A stretch of DNA of 64,000 bases, from the NCBI GenBank assembly GCA_023548195.1, contig JAJHZJ010000335.1:6767677-6831676 (forward strand), in the 5' to 3' direction. Origin of the DNA: Bettongia penicillata ogilbyi. Taxonomy: Eukaryota; Chordata; Mammalia; Diprotodontia; Potoroidae. Positions 23,690 through 35,514 of this stretch are shown here, in pieces; within the stretch, counting starts at the first letter, position 1, and each line of letters starts with the position of its first letter. The position numbers were made by a program, and so were the translations under genes. Under the pieces are notes generated by a model that was not told the DNA's origin, did no database searches, and worked only from the letters and a program-made list of their open reading frames with translations.

Positions 23690-26513
23690 AGGGCAGAGCC
23701 AAGATGACAGGGTAGAAAGACACACATATACCAGCTCTTTCCCCACAGCCTATAAAACACCTGTAGAGAAAGACTCTCAACAAAGCCACAGAACAACAGA
23801 ATGGAGGAGATTTCCAGCCCAGGGTGACCCGAAAGGCTGACGGGAAATGTTTGGAAATGTCTGTCACACTGGATGAGGAGTGGAGCCCAGCCCAGCCTTG
23901 GCCACAGAACGTGGCTCTGTAGGGGGACAGGAGCAGGCCTGGGGGGCAGAATCCCCAGTCGCAGTAGCAACAGTTTGAAGGTCCCTCAACCCACAGGCGC
24001 CCAAGGTCAGCTGGCCAAGAAAGGAGAAGGGCCTTTCCATAGCTCTGACCGCAGGCAGCGGCTGCAGAGGCCACACTGGGTGGAGAGCAGCAGCTTCCAT
24101 AGCAGCCCCTACAGCAGCCCGAATCCATTGTTGGATCATAAAGCCCCTGGGGGAACTGAGCAGATGATTCTTACCTTAGCCCTGTGTACAAGCCCTGCCC
24201 ACACCTAACACATCTGGGGGATTTGAGCAGCTGATCTTTATCTATACTGAATGATGGCCCTGCCCCTGCAGCTTATCTGAATCTCAGCCCCCAGGGCTTC
24301 CTCAACCCAGGTGCTTATGAAGAGGCAACTCTATTACTCAGATTCTAGACACAAACATTTCTTCTTGCTTCCAGACCAGTGTACACGCTTGATTGTGCCA
24401 CCTTGGAGGAACTGAGATCTTACAGACCCCCAGAGTGCATCCTACTCTTGACAAAGGACCCAAAAGTTAAGTAACTGGTTGGGAAAATGCCCAAAAAAGG
24501 GGGAAAAATAAGACTATGGAAGGTTACTTTCTTGTTGAACAGATATCTTCTCCCATCCCTTTGGATGAGGAAGAACAATGCTTACCATTGGGGAAAGACA
24601 TAAAAGTCAAGGCTTCTGTATCCCAAACATCCAAAATAAATATTCAATGGTCTCAGGCCATGGCAGAGCTCAAAAAGGATTTTGAAAATCAAGTAAGAGA
24701 GGTGAAGAAAAAATTGGGAAGAGAAATGAGAGAGATGCAAGAAAATCATGAAAAGCAAGTCAACCACTTGCTAAAGGAGACCTTCAAAAATACTGAAGAA
24801 AATAACCTTTAAAAATAGGCTAACTTAATTGGCAAAAGAGGTTCAAAAAGCTAATGAGGAGAAGAATGCTTTAAAAAGCAGAATTAGCCAAATGGAAAAG
24901 GAGGTTCAAAAGCTCACTGAAGAAAATAGTTCTTTCAAAATTAGAATGGAACAGATGGAGGCTAATGACTTTATGAGAAACCAAGGAATCACAAAACAAA
25001 ACCGAAAAAATGGAAGATAATGTGAAATATCTCATTTGAAAAACAACTGACCTGGAAATTAGATCCAGGAGAGGCAATTTAAAAACTATGGGGCTACCTG
25101 AAAGCCATGTCAAAAAAAAAAGAGCCTAGACATCATCTTTCATGAAATTATCAAAGAAAACTATCCTGATATTCTAGAACCAGGGGGCAAAATAAATATT
25201 GAAAGAATCCACCAATCACCTCCTGAAAGAGATCCAAAAAGAGAAACTCCTAGGAACGTTGTGGCCAAATTCCAGAGTTCCCAGGTCAAGGAGAAAATAT
25301 TGCAAGCAGCTAGAAATAAACAATTTGAGTATTATGGAAATACAATCAGGATAACACAAGATCTAGCAGCTTCTACATTAAGGGACCAAAGGGTGTGGAA
25401 TATGATATTCCAGAAGAACTAGGACTAAAACCAAGAATCACCTACCCAGCAAAACTAAGTATAATACTTCAGGGGAAAAATCGTCTTTCAATGAAATAGA
25501 GGACTTTCAAGCATTCTTGATGAAAAGAAAATTTGACTTTCAAACACAAGAACCAAGAGAAAAGATAAACAGGAAAGAGAAATCATAAGGGACTTACTAA
25601 AGTTGAACTGTTTACATTCCTATATGGAAAGACAATATTTATAACTCTTGAAACTTTTTTCAGTATCTGGGTAGTTGGTCGGTTCACACACACACACAAA
25701 CACACACAGCACAGGGTGAGTTGAATAGAATGAGATCCTATCTAAAAAAATGAAATTAAGGGCTGAGAGAGGAATATATTGAGAGGAGAAAGAGAGAAAT
25801 AGAATGAGGCAAATTATCTCTCATAAAAGAGGCAAATAAAAGATTTTTCAGTGGAGGGAAAAAAGGGGGAGTTGAGAGAGAAAACATAAATCTTATTCTC
25901 ATCACATTCAACTCAAGGAAGGAATAAAATGCACACTCATTTTGGTATGAAAACCTATCTTACAATACAGGAAAGTGGGGGAGAAAGGGATAATCAGGGT
26001 GAGGGGATGATGGAAGGGAGGGCAATGGGAGGAGGGAGCAATTAAAAGTCAACACTCTTGGGGAGGGACAAGGTCAAAAGAGAGAATAGAAGAACTGGGG
26101 GGCAGGATAGGATGGAGGCTAACATGACTATTATGGAAGTCATTTGCAAGACTACATAGATATGGCCTATATTGAATTGTTTGCCTTCCCAGTGAGGATG
26201 GGTGGGGAGGGAGGGAGAAAGAGAAGTTGGAACTCAAAGTTTTAGGAACAACTGTTGAGTATTGTTCTTGCATACAACTAGGAAATAAGAAATACAGTTA
26301 AAGGGGTATAGAAATTTATCCTGCCCTACAGGACAAAAGAGAAGATGGGGAAAAGGGAACGGAGGGATGTTAGAAGGGAGGGAAGATTGGTGACAAGGGT
26401 AATTAGAATGCTTGGATTTTTGGGGTAGGGGAGGGGAAAAATGGGGAGAAAATTTGGAACTCAAAATTTTGTGGAAATGAATGTTGAAAACTTAAATAAA
26501 TAAATTTTTAAAA
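23690..26513 (+). mobile_element. Older HAL1 element with broken ORF1
   Basis: The layout is the same as in the intact copy at 26.6-29.6 kb: a 5' end (gcagagccaagatgac), a GC-rich leader, an ORF1 region, a G/A-rich 3'UTR and an A-rich tail. The target duplication is 17 bases with two mismatches (aagtattcaacttcctc at 23673-23689 and aagtgttcagcttcctc at 26514-26530). It is inserted antisense in the L1 spanning 20.9-30.9 kb. Its divergence from the intact copy and its broken ORF1 suggest an earlier insertion. Confidence 0.88.
24487..25553 (+). pseudogene. Decayed L1-type ORF1 in the older HAL1
   Basis: It starts ATGCCCAAAAAAGG, matching the intact ORF1 start, then loses frame early. Recognisable pieces in different frames include the coiled-coil segment (24516-24812 and 24829-25020) and, further on, remains of the RNA-binding and C-terminal domains. 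In-frame stops occur near 24810 and 25020, and an indel lies in an A run near 25110. It is non-functional. Confidence 0.85.
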
Positions 26514-26575
26514 AAGTGTTCAGCTTCCTCTTCTGTTAATCTGGCCAATTTATATTTTTAAAAAATACTCATCCA

Positions 26576-29555
26576 GGGGGCGGAGCCAAGATGGCGGAGT
26601 AGAAGGATGCACGTTTACGAGCTCTGAAACCAAAAGCCCATAGAATTAATGTAAAAAGAGTCCCTCATAACTTCTGGGTCAATACAAGGTGTGCAGAAGC
26701 AGAGTGGAAGAGATTTCCGTTCCAGGGAGCCCTGGAGACCCATCCCCAGAGTCCGGCGCACCCCGGAAAGTGGACCCCACCCCCAACGCTGCCCTGGCCG
26801 CAGCTCCACAGAAGCTGATCCGAGCAGGCTTCAGAGACGGAAGCTCCGGCAGCCGGGAAAGTCCCTCCGCCCACAGAAGCTACAGGTCAGTGAGAGAGGC
26901 CGAGCTGGAGGAGAGGGGAAGCAGGGTGTCTCCGTGACTCGGGACCCCTTGGGAGGAAGCAGCGGCGGCAGAGACGGGGGCAGGAAGCGGCGGAGGCAGA
27001 GGTGTGGGCGGCGGCTGAGGCGGCAGCGGACCGGGACCCAGGAATCCCCCAGAGGCAGGCAGGATCTTCATTACAGAAGATTCCTGCATAGGACCTGATG
27101 GAGTTGAGCCTGGGAGACGGCACTGCCCCCACCCCGCTCTGTTACTGAAGGCTTCTGCTTAAAGCCCCCAAGGGAGTGGGGTTTGGGAGGCGGGCCCCCC
27201 ACCCCACCCCCACCGGCTCCATTCCTGAAAGTCTCTGCATAAAGCCCCTGAGGGATCAGAGTCTCGGAGGCGGCCCTGGCCCCACCCCAGCACCTGAACT
27301 AAAGCTCACTGATTGACAGCCGGCAGGAGGAAAGCCCATTTAAATCTCAGAGGCCAAGAACTAGCTGGGCGGATCCAGGCGGGGGTGGAAAGGAATCTCA
27401 GAAGTCAAGTAACTAGCTGGGAAAATGCCTAGAAAAGGGAAGAAAAATAAGACTTTAGAGAGTTTTTTCCAACAAATGCAAATGATCCCGACATTCGGAT
27501 CTGATGATGAGGACGTATCCTTGCCATCAGGGAAAGATGTGGAGGGCGGGGCCTCAGTACCCCAGACACCCCAGGGAGGTGGTGGGTGGGCTCAGGCCCT
27601 GGAAGAGCTCAAAAAGGATTTTGAAAAGCAAGTTAGACAGGTGGAGGAAAAACTGGGAAGAGAAATGTCAGAGATGCAACAAAAGTATGAAAAACGGATC
27701 AATAACTTGGTAAAGGAGACCCAAAAAAATGCTGAGGAAATTAACACCTTGAAAAATAGGCTCACCCAATTGGCAAAGGAGGTTCAAAAAGCCAATGAGG
27801 AGAAGAATGCTTTCAAAAGCAGAATGAGCCAAATGGAAAAAGAGGCTCAAAAGCTCACTGAATTTAATAGTTCTCTCAAAATTAGAATGGAACAGATGGA
27901 GTCTAATGACTTTACGAGAAACCAAGAAATCACCAAACAAAACCAAAAGAACGAAAAAATGGAAGAGAATGTGAAATATCTCATGGGAAAAACAACTGAC
28001 CTGGAAAATAGATCCAGGAGAGACAATTTAAAAATTATGGGACTACCTGAAACTCATGATCAAAAAAAGAGCCTAGACATCATCTTGCATGAAATTATCA
28101 AGGAAAACTGCCCTGACATTCTAGAACCAGAGGGCAAAATAAGTATTGAAAGAATCCATCGATCACCACCTGAAAGAGATCCAAAAAGAGAAACTCCTAG
28201 GAACATTGTGGCCAAATTCCAGAACTCCCAGCTCAAGGAAAAAATCTTACAAGCAGCTAGAAAGAAACAATTCCAGTACTGTGGAAATACAATCAGGATA
28301 ACCCAAGATCTAGCAGCTTCTACATTAAGGGATCGAAGGGCGTGGAATAGGATATTCCAGAAGGCAAAGGAACTAGGACTCAAACCAAGAATCACCTACC
28401 CAGCAAAACTGAGTATAATACTTCAAGGGAAAATATGGTCTTTCAATGAAACAGAGGACTTTCAATCATTCTTAATGAAAAAACCAGAGCTGAAAAGAAA
28501 ATTTGACTTTCAAACACAAGAATGAGAAGAAGCATGAAAAAGTAAACAGCAAAGAGAAGTCTTAAGGGACTTACCAGAAGTGAACTGTTTACACTCATAC
28601 AGGGAAAGACAATATTTCTAACTCTTAAAACTTTTCAGTATCTGGGTAGTTGGTGGGACCACACACACACATGTACACGCATGCACACACATACACACAT
28701 GCACACACATACAGAGATAGAGAGCACAGATTGAACTGAATAGGATGGGACCATACCTTAAAAGAAACTAGGGTAAATGGTGAGAGAGAAATGTAGGGGG
28801 AGGAAAGAGAGGGAAAGGGAAGGGGGTAACTATATGTCATTTAAGAGGCAGGTAGGATTTTTTCTTAGTGGAGGGAAAAAGAGGAGAGCTGAGAAAAAAA
28901 AAAACAAGAAGCTTTACCCTCATCACATTTGACTAAACGAAGGAGTGAAATGCACACTCATTTTGGTATGAAAACCTATCTTACAGTATAAGAAAGTGGG
29001 CGAGAAGGAGATATTGCAAGGGGGGGGTGATGGAAGGGAGGGCAAAGGGAGGAGGGAGCAATTTGAAGTCAACACTTGGGGAGGGACAGGATCGAAAAAC
29101 AGAAGAGAAACAAGGAGGGGCAGGTTAGGAGGGATGGTAATCCAGTTAGTCTTACACAACACAACTATCAGGGAGGTCATTGGCAAAACTACACAGATAT
29201 GGCCTATATTGAATTGCCTGCTATCCCAAAGAGAATGGGTGGGGAGGGAGGGATGGGGAGAATTTGGAACTCAAAGTTTTAGGAACAACTGTTTAGTATT
29301 GTTGTTGCAACTAGGAAAGAAGACATACAGTTAAGGAGGAATAGAAAGTCATCTGGCCCTACAGGAGAAAAGAGAAGATGGAGACAAGAAAAGGGAGAGA
29401 TGACAGAAGAGAGGGCAGACTGGAGATAGGGAAAATTAGATTGCTTGGGGTATTGGGGTGGGGGGAGGGGATAAAAGGGGAGAAAATTTGGAACCCAAAA
29501 ATTTGTGAAAATGAATGTAAGAAAATTAAATAAATAAATAAATAAAAAATGAAAA
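26576..29555 (+). mobile_element. HAL1 (half-L1) retrotransposon, apparently full length, intact ORF1
   Basis: The element starts with ggggcggagccaagatggcg, which includes a YY1-like CAAGATGGC motif as in L1 5' ends. A GC-rich 5'UTR of about 850 bp, an ORF1 at 27425-28525, about 1 kb of G/A-rich 3'UTR and an A-rich tail near 29520-29560 follow. There is no endonuclease or reverse transcriptase frame, which defines HAL1 elements; they are thought to rely on L1 ORF2 protein supplied in trans. Flanks carry a 15-base target duplication (aaaaatactcatcca at 26561-26575, aaaaatattcatcca at 29556-29570) with one mismatch. The left flank reads TTTT|AAAA, the usual L1 endonuclease site. It sits inside an antisense L1. 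Confidence 0.9.
27425..28525 (+). CDS. L1-type ORF1 protein of a HAL1 element (366 aa, uninterrupted)
   Basis: ORF1p is a trimeric RNA-binding chaperone of L1-type retrotransposons that coats the element RNA in the cytoplasm. The frame has a basic N-terminus (MPRKGKKNK), a Gly-rich break near residue 50, and a long heptad coiled coil at about 55-195 rich in E, K, Q and L. An RRM-like core begins with NLKIMGLPE at about 201. The C-terminal domain at about 255-350 holds the RNIVAKF and ITYPAKLSII motifs. Human ORF1p is 338 residues, so the length is normal. There is no premature stop, unlike the older neighbouring copy. It ends TGA at 28523-28525 and no ORF2 follows. This is a transposon gene, not a host gene; whether it is expressed cannot be seen. 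Confidence 0.9.
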   Translation: MPRKGKKNKTLESFFQQMQMIPTFGSDDEDVSLPSGKDVEGGASVPQTPQGGGGWAQALEELKKDFEKQVRQVEEKLGREMSEMQQKYEKRINNLVKETQKNAEEINTLKNRLTQLAKEVQKANEEKNAFKSRMSQMEKEAQKLTEFNSSLKIRMEQMESNDFTRNQEITKQNQKNEKMEENVKYLMGKTTDLENRSRRDNLKIMGLPETHDQKKSLDIILHEIIKENCPDILEPEGKISIERIHRSPPERDPKRETPRNIVAKFQNSQLKEKILQAARKKQFQYCGNTIRITQDLAASTLRDRRAWNRIFQKAKELGLKPRITYPAKLSIILQGKIWSFNETEDFQSFLMKKPELKRKFDFQTQE

Positions 29556-30145
29556 AAAAATATTCATCCATCTCATTTAGATTGTTGAATTTGTGGGCAT
29601 AAAGTCAGTCAAAGTAATTTCTAATTATTGTTTTAATTTCCTCCTCATTGGAGGTGAGTTCACTCCTTTTATTTTTGATTTTAGTAATTTGGTTTTATTT
29701 TTTTCTTTTTTTTTAATCAAATTGACCAAAGGTTTCTCAATTTTATTGTTTTTTTTTTATAAAACCAACTCTTAGTTTTATTTATTAGTTCAATAGTTTT
29801 TTTTGATTTAAAGTTTATTAATCTCTCCTTTGGTTTTCAGTGTTTCTAATTTGGTATTTACTTGAGGATTTTCAAGTTTTTTCAGCTGCATGCCCCATTT
29901 ATTGATCTCCTCTTTCTCTATTTTATTCATGTAGGCATTCAAAGATATAAAGCTTCCCCTAAGAACTGCTTTTGCAGTATCCCATGAAATTTGGTATGTT
30001 GTCTTATTATTGTCATTCTCTTAAATGAAGTTGTTGATTGTTTCTATGATTTGTTGTTTAACCCATTCCTTCCTTAGGATTAGATTATTCTGTTTCCAAT
30101 TAATTTTTGGTCTATCTTTCTATGGATTTTTATTACATATAATTT

Positions 30146-30841
30146 TTATGCATTATGATCTGAGGAGGATGCATTGACTATCTCTGCCTTTCTGCACTGG
30201 ATTGTGAGGCTTTTATGCCCTAGTACATGGTCAATTTTTGTATACGTGCAATGTACCACTGAGAAAAAGGTATATTCCTTTCTATCTCCATTCAATTTTC
30301 TCCAGAGATCTATCATATCTACTTTATCCAGAGTTTTATTCACCTCCTTACCTTCTTTTTTATTTATTTTAAAGTTAGATTTATCAAGTTCAGAGAGGGG
30401 GAGGTTGATGTCCCCCACTAGTATAGTTTTGCTGTCTATTTCTTTCTGTAACTTCCTTAACTTCCCCTCTAAGAATCTGGATGCTATACTACTTGGAGCA
30501 TATATGTTTAGTAATGATATTGCTTCATTGACTATGGTGCCTTTCAGCAGAATATAGTTTCCTTCCTTATCTCTTTTGATTAGATCAATTTCTGCTTTTG
30601 CTTTGTCTGAGATTAGGATTGCTACCCCTGATTTTCTTAAATCAGCTGAAGCACAATATATTCTGCTCCAACCCTTTACCTTTACCCTGTGTGTATTCTC
30701 CCATTTCAAATGTGTTTCTTGTAAACAACATATTGTTAGATTATGGCTTTTAATCCATTCTGCTATCCATCTCCATTTTATGGGAGAGTTCATCCCATTC
30801 ACATTCAAAGTTATGATTATTATCTGTGTCTTTCCCTGCAT
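30146..30841 (-). pseudogene. L1 ORF2 endonuclease domain (fragment of dead ORF2)
   Basis: This is an open frame of about 232 codons from the expected ORF2 start. It carries the APE-type endonuclease motifs of L1: TLNVNGMNS near the start, QETHLK (catalytic Glu), NIYAPS, VGDINLPLSELD (catalytic Asp; human L1 has GDFN), KIDHVLG, and SDHNA (catalytic His). A stop directly after SDHNA ends the frame, so the protein would lack reverse transcriptase. The open frame extends upstream to 30901, but that part lies before the usual ORF2 start. Confidence 0.85.
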
Positions 30842-30898
30842 CCTCTTTCCCACTATTCGTGCTTTTAGTTCTCCCATCTCCCTTCCCCTCTTCCATCT

Positions 30899-31535
30899 CA
30901 CATCTATCAGACTGGCTAATATGACACAAAGAGAAAATGATTAATGTTGGAAAAGATGTGGGAACATTGGAATACTAAAGCATTGTTGGTGGAATTATGA
31001 ACTGATTCAACCATTTTGGAGAGCAATTTGGAAGTATCCCCAAAGGTCAATCAAACTGTGTATACCCTTTGATCCAGCAATACCACTACTAGATCTGTAT
31101 CACAAAGAGATCATAAAAAAAGGAGAAAAGGCATGTACAAAAATATTTGTAGCAGCTCTTTTTGTGATGGCAAAGAATTGGAAATTGAGAGAATTCCTGT
31201 CAATTGGGGAATAACTGAATACGTTGTGATATATGAATGTAATGGAATACTCTTATGCTATAGGAAATGATAAGCAGGTGGACTTCAGAAAAACCTGGAA
31301 AGACTTATATGAACTGATACTGAGTGAAGTAAGCAGAACCAGGAGAACATTGTGTATAGTAATAACAACATTGTGTGATGATCAGCTATGGACTGACGTA
31401 GCTCTTCTTAGCAGTACAATAATTTAAGACAATTCCAAAAGATTCATGATGGTAAATGCTATCCACATTCAGAGAAAGAATTATGGAGTCTGAACGCAGA
31501 TTGAAGCATACTATTTCCACACCTTTTTTGTTGTT
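30899..31535 (+). mobile_element. L1 ORF2 C-terminal and 3' end fragment
   Basis: The sequence aligns with the L1 end at 18.8-19.4 kb (aattggggaataactgaa, gaatgtaatggaatactc, gagaacattgtgtatag) and extends further 5' into ORF2. It lies head to head with the antisense L1 that ends at 30897. Confidence 0.75.
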
Positions 31536-32104
31536 GTTCTAGAGGTCTTTAATCAAAGGCTGAATGACCTCTTGTCAAGTATGTTGAAGAAGGAACTCTT
31601 AGGTAGGACTAGATGACTTCTGAGGTCCCATCTGACTGTCAAAACTGGAAGATGTCAACCAGTCTAAACCTCTCATTTTGCAGATGAGCAACTAAAGGGT
31701 AGTGATTTTCCCAAGGTCACTTGATTGGGAAATGAAAAGGTCAGAACTCAAATCCAGGACTTTTGACTTTGAATCCAGTTCTCCTTCCACTACATCAAAA
31801 TACCTCACTTTCCTTCTGGAAACTGTAGAAGACAACATATGAGAGAACATCAAGTTGTATTTAGAGATGGAAGAGACTTAGAGATTATCTGGACTCCTGT
31901 AATTTCAGAGTTGGAGAAGACTTCAAGGGATTGTCTAGAGCAACCCAATCCTGGAGAAGAGATCTTTCTACAACATGCTGGACAAATGATTATCTAGCCA
32001 CTACTTCAAGACCACCAATGAGAAGTTCACTGTCTCTTGAGGTACCCCCATACACTTTGGGAGAGCTCTAACTGGTATGATATTTTTGTTTAGGTATGGA
32101 ATCA

Positions 32105-32280
32105 GAGTCCCATGGAGATATTATTATCTCCATTTTATAGATGAAGAAACAGAGGCAGAGAGAGGTTAAGTGACTTTCCCAGGGTCACACAGCTAGTAAG
32201 TGACTGAGAGGCTGGATTTGAACTCAAGTCTTCCTGACTTCAGGGCCTGAACCCTATTCACTGTACCACCTAGCTGTTTC
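32105..32280 (-). mobile_element. THER1/Mar1-type SINE, antisense
   Basis: ggtcacacagctagtaagtg, gaactcaagtcttcctgact and tgtaccacctagctgtttc give core and tRNA head in reverse. Further MIR remnants flank it at about 31640-31800, 32320-32470 and 32850-33040. Confidence 0.82.
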
Positions 32281-33539
32281 TAAACTAGGTGAGTTGCACA
32301 CAAAATATTGTGTTGTTGTGGAAAGAGTCTTGTATTTAAAGTCAGAGAGTCATAGCTCTGCTACTTCATGGTTGACCTTGGGAAAGGCACTATGGGCCTC
32401 AGTTTACTCCTCTGTAAAATGAGGGCTTGGACTATAGGACCTAGGAGGTCTCTTAGAGCTTTAAGTATCTGATCTTGTGAAAAGAGCTTGGAAGAAGACC
32501 TCCCTCTGAGTTTCTTGACAAGGGAGATGCTTTCCATCCCCTCTAGGTGGCAGATTCCTCTCATTGAGGTGTATGGACACGTCTGAACAAATAGTTTTGT
32601 AAAAGGCTTGACTTTTTCCAAGGCAGGTAACCTAGGAAAGAGTCATATCCCGGAACCCCCTATGCTGCTGGAAGCCCTGCCAGCCAGACCCCGGTCTTTG
32701 TTTGGGGAAAAGGCAGGGGGAAAAACCTCAGGAAGTCTTTGGTTTCATCTCTCCAGTATCCTTGGATCTCAAACCATTGTTTCAGGATTCTGAAAGCATT
32801 TAATAATGACCCTGCTTGGGGGCTTTCTCTATTGCTGAGAGAGGCTGTTATTATAAGATGGAAAGAGTCCTAGAATTGAGTTGGAACATTTAGCTACTAC
32901 TTCTGGCACAAGGTGACCATGGGCTAGTCACACATCTCCCTGAGTCTCATTTTCCTCATTTATAAAATGGTGATGTTAACACTTGTGTGATCTACTATCA
33001 TTGGATTGTTCTATGGAAGGCACTTTGCCAACTAATGAGGTAAGGCTTTGCTCTTTACAATGATACTAGTTCCCTACTGGATTGTAAACTCTTTAAAGGT
33101 AGGAACACAGTTTTATATCTATTTATAATACTCACAATGTCATTAGGAGTCAAGAGACATGTTTGACCTTGAGCAAACCATTTTCTCTCTCTAGTCTTCA
33201 GCGTACTCATCTGTAAAATGAGAAAGTTGGGGTAAAGTAGACACTCAAAAGAATCCATCCATCCAATAAACAAATGCTTGTTCAATGAATGAATGAGAAG
33301 GTGGACGAAGGAATGCATGAAGCCATCTTCTGGATTCACAGCCTTTGTCCTGGAGATAGGAGGCATTTCTAACCACTTAGAGCTGTATCATCTGAAAGGA
33401 AACAGCAAGATTCAGAAAATCTGGCTTCTTGTCCTGTTTCTGCCACTAATTCTGTGTGTGAGCTCAAAAAAGTCTCCCTCCATCGGTCTCAAGTTTCTCA
33501 CCAGGAAAAACTAAAGAGGATAACTAGTTGATCCCTGAG

Positions 33540-33930
33540 ATTTCTTCCAGGTCTAATATTTAAGGTTCTAAGTTTTCTTCCAAGACTGGCATTCCATGTT
33601 TTTTTTTTTATATTTGAAGTTATCTTCCAGCTCAAATATTCTGTATTCAAAAGTTTCTCTGTTCTTTTCCTCTAAATTTTGCCTTTTAACGTCCCTTTGG
33701 GCTCCACTATGCTATGTTTTCCATGTTAATGTTTCTGTTAGCCTTGACATTCCATGTTGTAAGTTTCCTTCTAGCTCTAAAATTCTCTGTTCTAGGTTCC
33801 AAGGCCCTGTCTAGCTCTCATATCCTCTGTTTTAAGGTTTCTTCCAGGTTTGACATTTACATATTCTATTCTAAGCCCCTTCCCAGTTATTATGTTTTGA
33901 GTTTTCAGTTTTCTAACTCTGACATTTCAC
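33540..33930 (+). repeat. Tandem array of SINE-tail units, opposite orientation
   Basis: About eight units of the form ttctaagtttcttccagctctgacattc follow a + strand MIR-like SINE (about 33370-33540) ending gatccctgagatttcttccagg. The units are the reverse complement of those at 15.5 and 38 kb. Confidence 0.72.
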
Positions 33931-34635
33931 CAGTCAGAGGACTCCTCAGCCTCTGCCTCCTCTCCCCTTCCCCTTTCCTTTTTTAGCCTGGCAGATCTGG
34001 TGTCTCTAGGCTGTTTGCAGACAGAACACTCAGGTATTCCCAGATGCTCACCAGTCTTTGCCAACTGCCTTTCTATCAATAAGGTTTATCCAGTTTTCAA
34101 AGAAAACAGTCACCGGTTTTCTTGGGGAAGCATCTCACTAAAAGCCTGGGTAAAAATAACAGGGAAGGAAACAGTCACCCTGTTCTTAAGATAGTAGAAG
34201 ATTAAGAGGAGAATGGGAGTGGCCCACAGACACAACTGACTTTGTCAAAGATTTGCTGTGTGACCTAGGGAAAGTCAACTAACTTCTCTGTGACACTACC
34301 TGTCCACATGTTACAAAGGAGGGGGAGTCCTTTTCTTCACAGTGCCACCTGTAACTATATGGTACAAGAAACTGTCCCTCTATTCACAGATGTTGCCTAA
34401 CATCTTCCTGGATACATTTGAGAGTAGTTGTTCTCAGGGAGAATTTCAGGCAGCAGGAGGCTCAGAGATGACAGTTTTAATTAAACATTGTATTTCCCAA
34501 GGACATTTTGCAGTGCTGGGTACAGCAGCCAAGAAATACTCCAGATCATCACTTGGGAAAGCCTTTTTTGGAGGTCTGCTAAGTTTCACATGAACTGCTG
34601 GGGGGCTCTCTTCCCTAGTTTTGGAAGAGAGAGAA

Positions 34636-34710
<75 letters not shown>

Positions 34711-34747
34711 CAGAGAGAGACAGAGACAGAGAGAGACAGAGAGAGAC

Positions 34748-34792
<45 letters not shown>

Positions 34793-35230
34793 AAGTCAGG
34801 GGCAGTGGAAAAGAGCAGTAGGTATGGAATCAGAGTCCCAGGGTCCAAATCCATACCAGACCGAATAAAACCTATGTGTCTATTAGGCACACCTCTTTCC
34901 CTTCTCCCACCTCAAATTCCTCATCTATAAAATAAGGAGATTGGGGTAACGACCTCTAAGGCTCTCCCCAGATCAAAATAAACGATTCTGTTATTTTAGT
35001 TCAACTTTCTCATTTTCAGATGAGAAAACTGAAGACCAGAGAAGGAAAATGACTTGTCCGATATGTCCAAATATGTCTCAACTCCTAATTCAGGGGTCTG
35101 TCCACCACATCAGGCTGATAACCCTGCCTTTGGAAGCCGAAGATCGGAGGTCAGATAACTTTCTAACACCAAGGGTTTCAGAGATTTATTCTCCAGGACT
35201 GTGGAGGTGATTTTCTGATTTAGGGGCTCG
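33931..35230. other. Region upstream of the SYT13 promoter
   Basis: It holds the GA microsatellite, a SINE remnant (about 34900-35110, core in antisense near 35020) and no coding sequence I recognise. Distal promoter elements may lie here but cannot be called by eye. Confidence 0.5.
34626..34796 (+). repeat. (GA)n / (GACAGA)n composite microsatellite
   Basis: Pure GA dinucleotides run to about 34703, followed by mixed GACAGAGA units and then GA again. Confidence 0.95.
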
Positions 35231-35514
35231 TGGGGGCGGGGAAGCTGAGAAAACTTGATGTGATGTGGTGGGGGTATCATGAGGGGGAGGGACGGAGGGG
35301 GGAGAGGTGGAAGTGAGCCTGGAGGTAGAGGAGAGCTTGGCGGGAGGTGGGGGTTTGGGGGGAGGGCAGGAAGGCCGTTCCCCATCTCTGACGTCTTCCT
35401 GTCTTCACTGCATAGTGGCTGCTTCCCTCCCCAACCCCTAACCCACCCCCAGCCCCAGCCCCGCCCCTCCCTCCTCTTCCATCCTTTCCTCTCTGGATCT
35501 CTCTGCCTGATTCA

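Larger units (their letters stand above)
20882..30897 (-). mobile_element. 5'-truncated antisense L1, split by two HAL1 insertions
   Basis: Read on the minus strand, ORF2 starts near 30841 and runs through the endonuclease, then past the HAL1 at 26576-29555, a short L1 piece (26531-26560), the HAL1 at 23690-26513, then reverse transcriptase (with FADD) and the C-terminal region. The 3'UTR ends with an A-rich tail, seen on the + strand as gtatttttaaaatttatttt at 20880-20899. Removing the two HAL1s leaves roughly 4.2 kb of L1. It begins just before ORF2, so ORF1 and the 5'UTR are missing. ORF2 is broken by stops and frameshifts. Confidence 0.88.

Noticed and set aside
23671..24208. Several frames of 90-146 codons on both strands
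   Set aside because: They fall in the GC-rich 5'UTR of the older HAL1 and are chance frames.
28625..29571. Small frames after ORF1 of the intact HAL1, considered as a remnant ORF2
   Set aside because: The text matches the 3'UTR of the other HAL1 copies and shows no endonuclease or reverse transcriptase motif.
20882..31535. Twin-priming 5' inversion of a single L1
   Set aside because: The antisense part has its own complete 3' end at 20882, so the two orientations belong to two insertions.
34488..34890. Arg/Glu repeat frame and its Ser/Leu mirror
   Set aside because: They translate the (GA)n / (GACAGA)n microsatellite.
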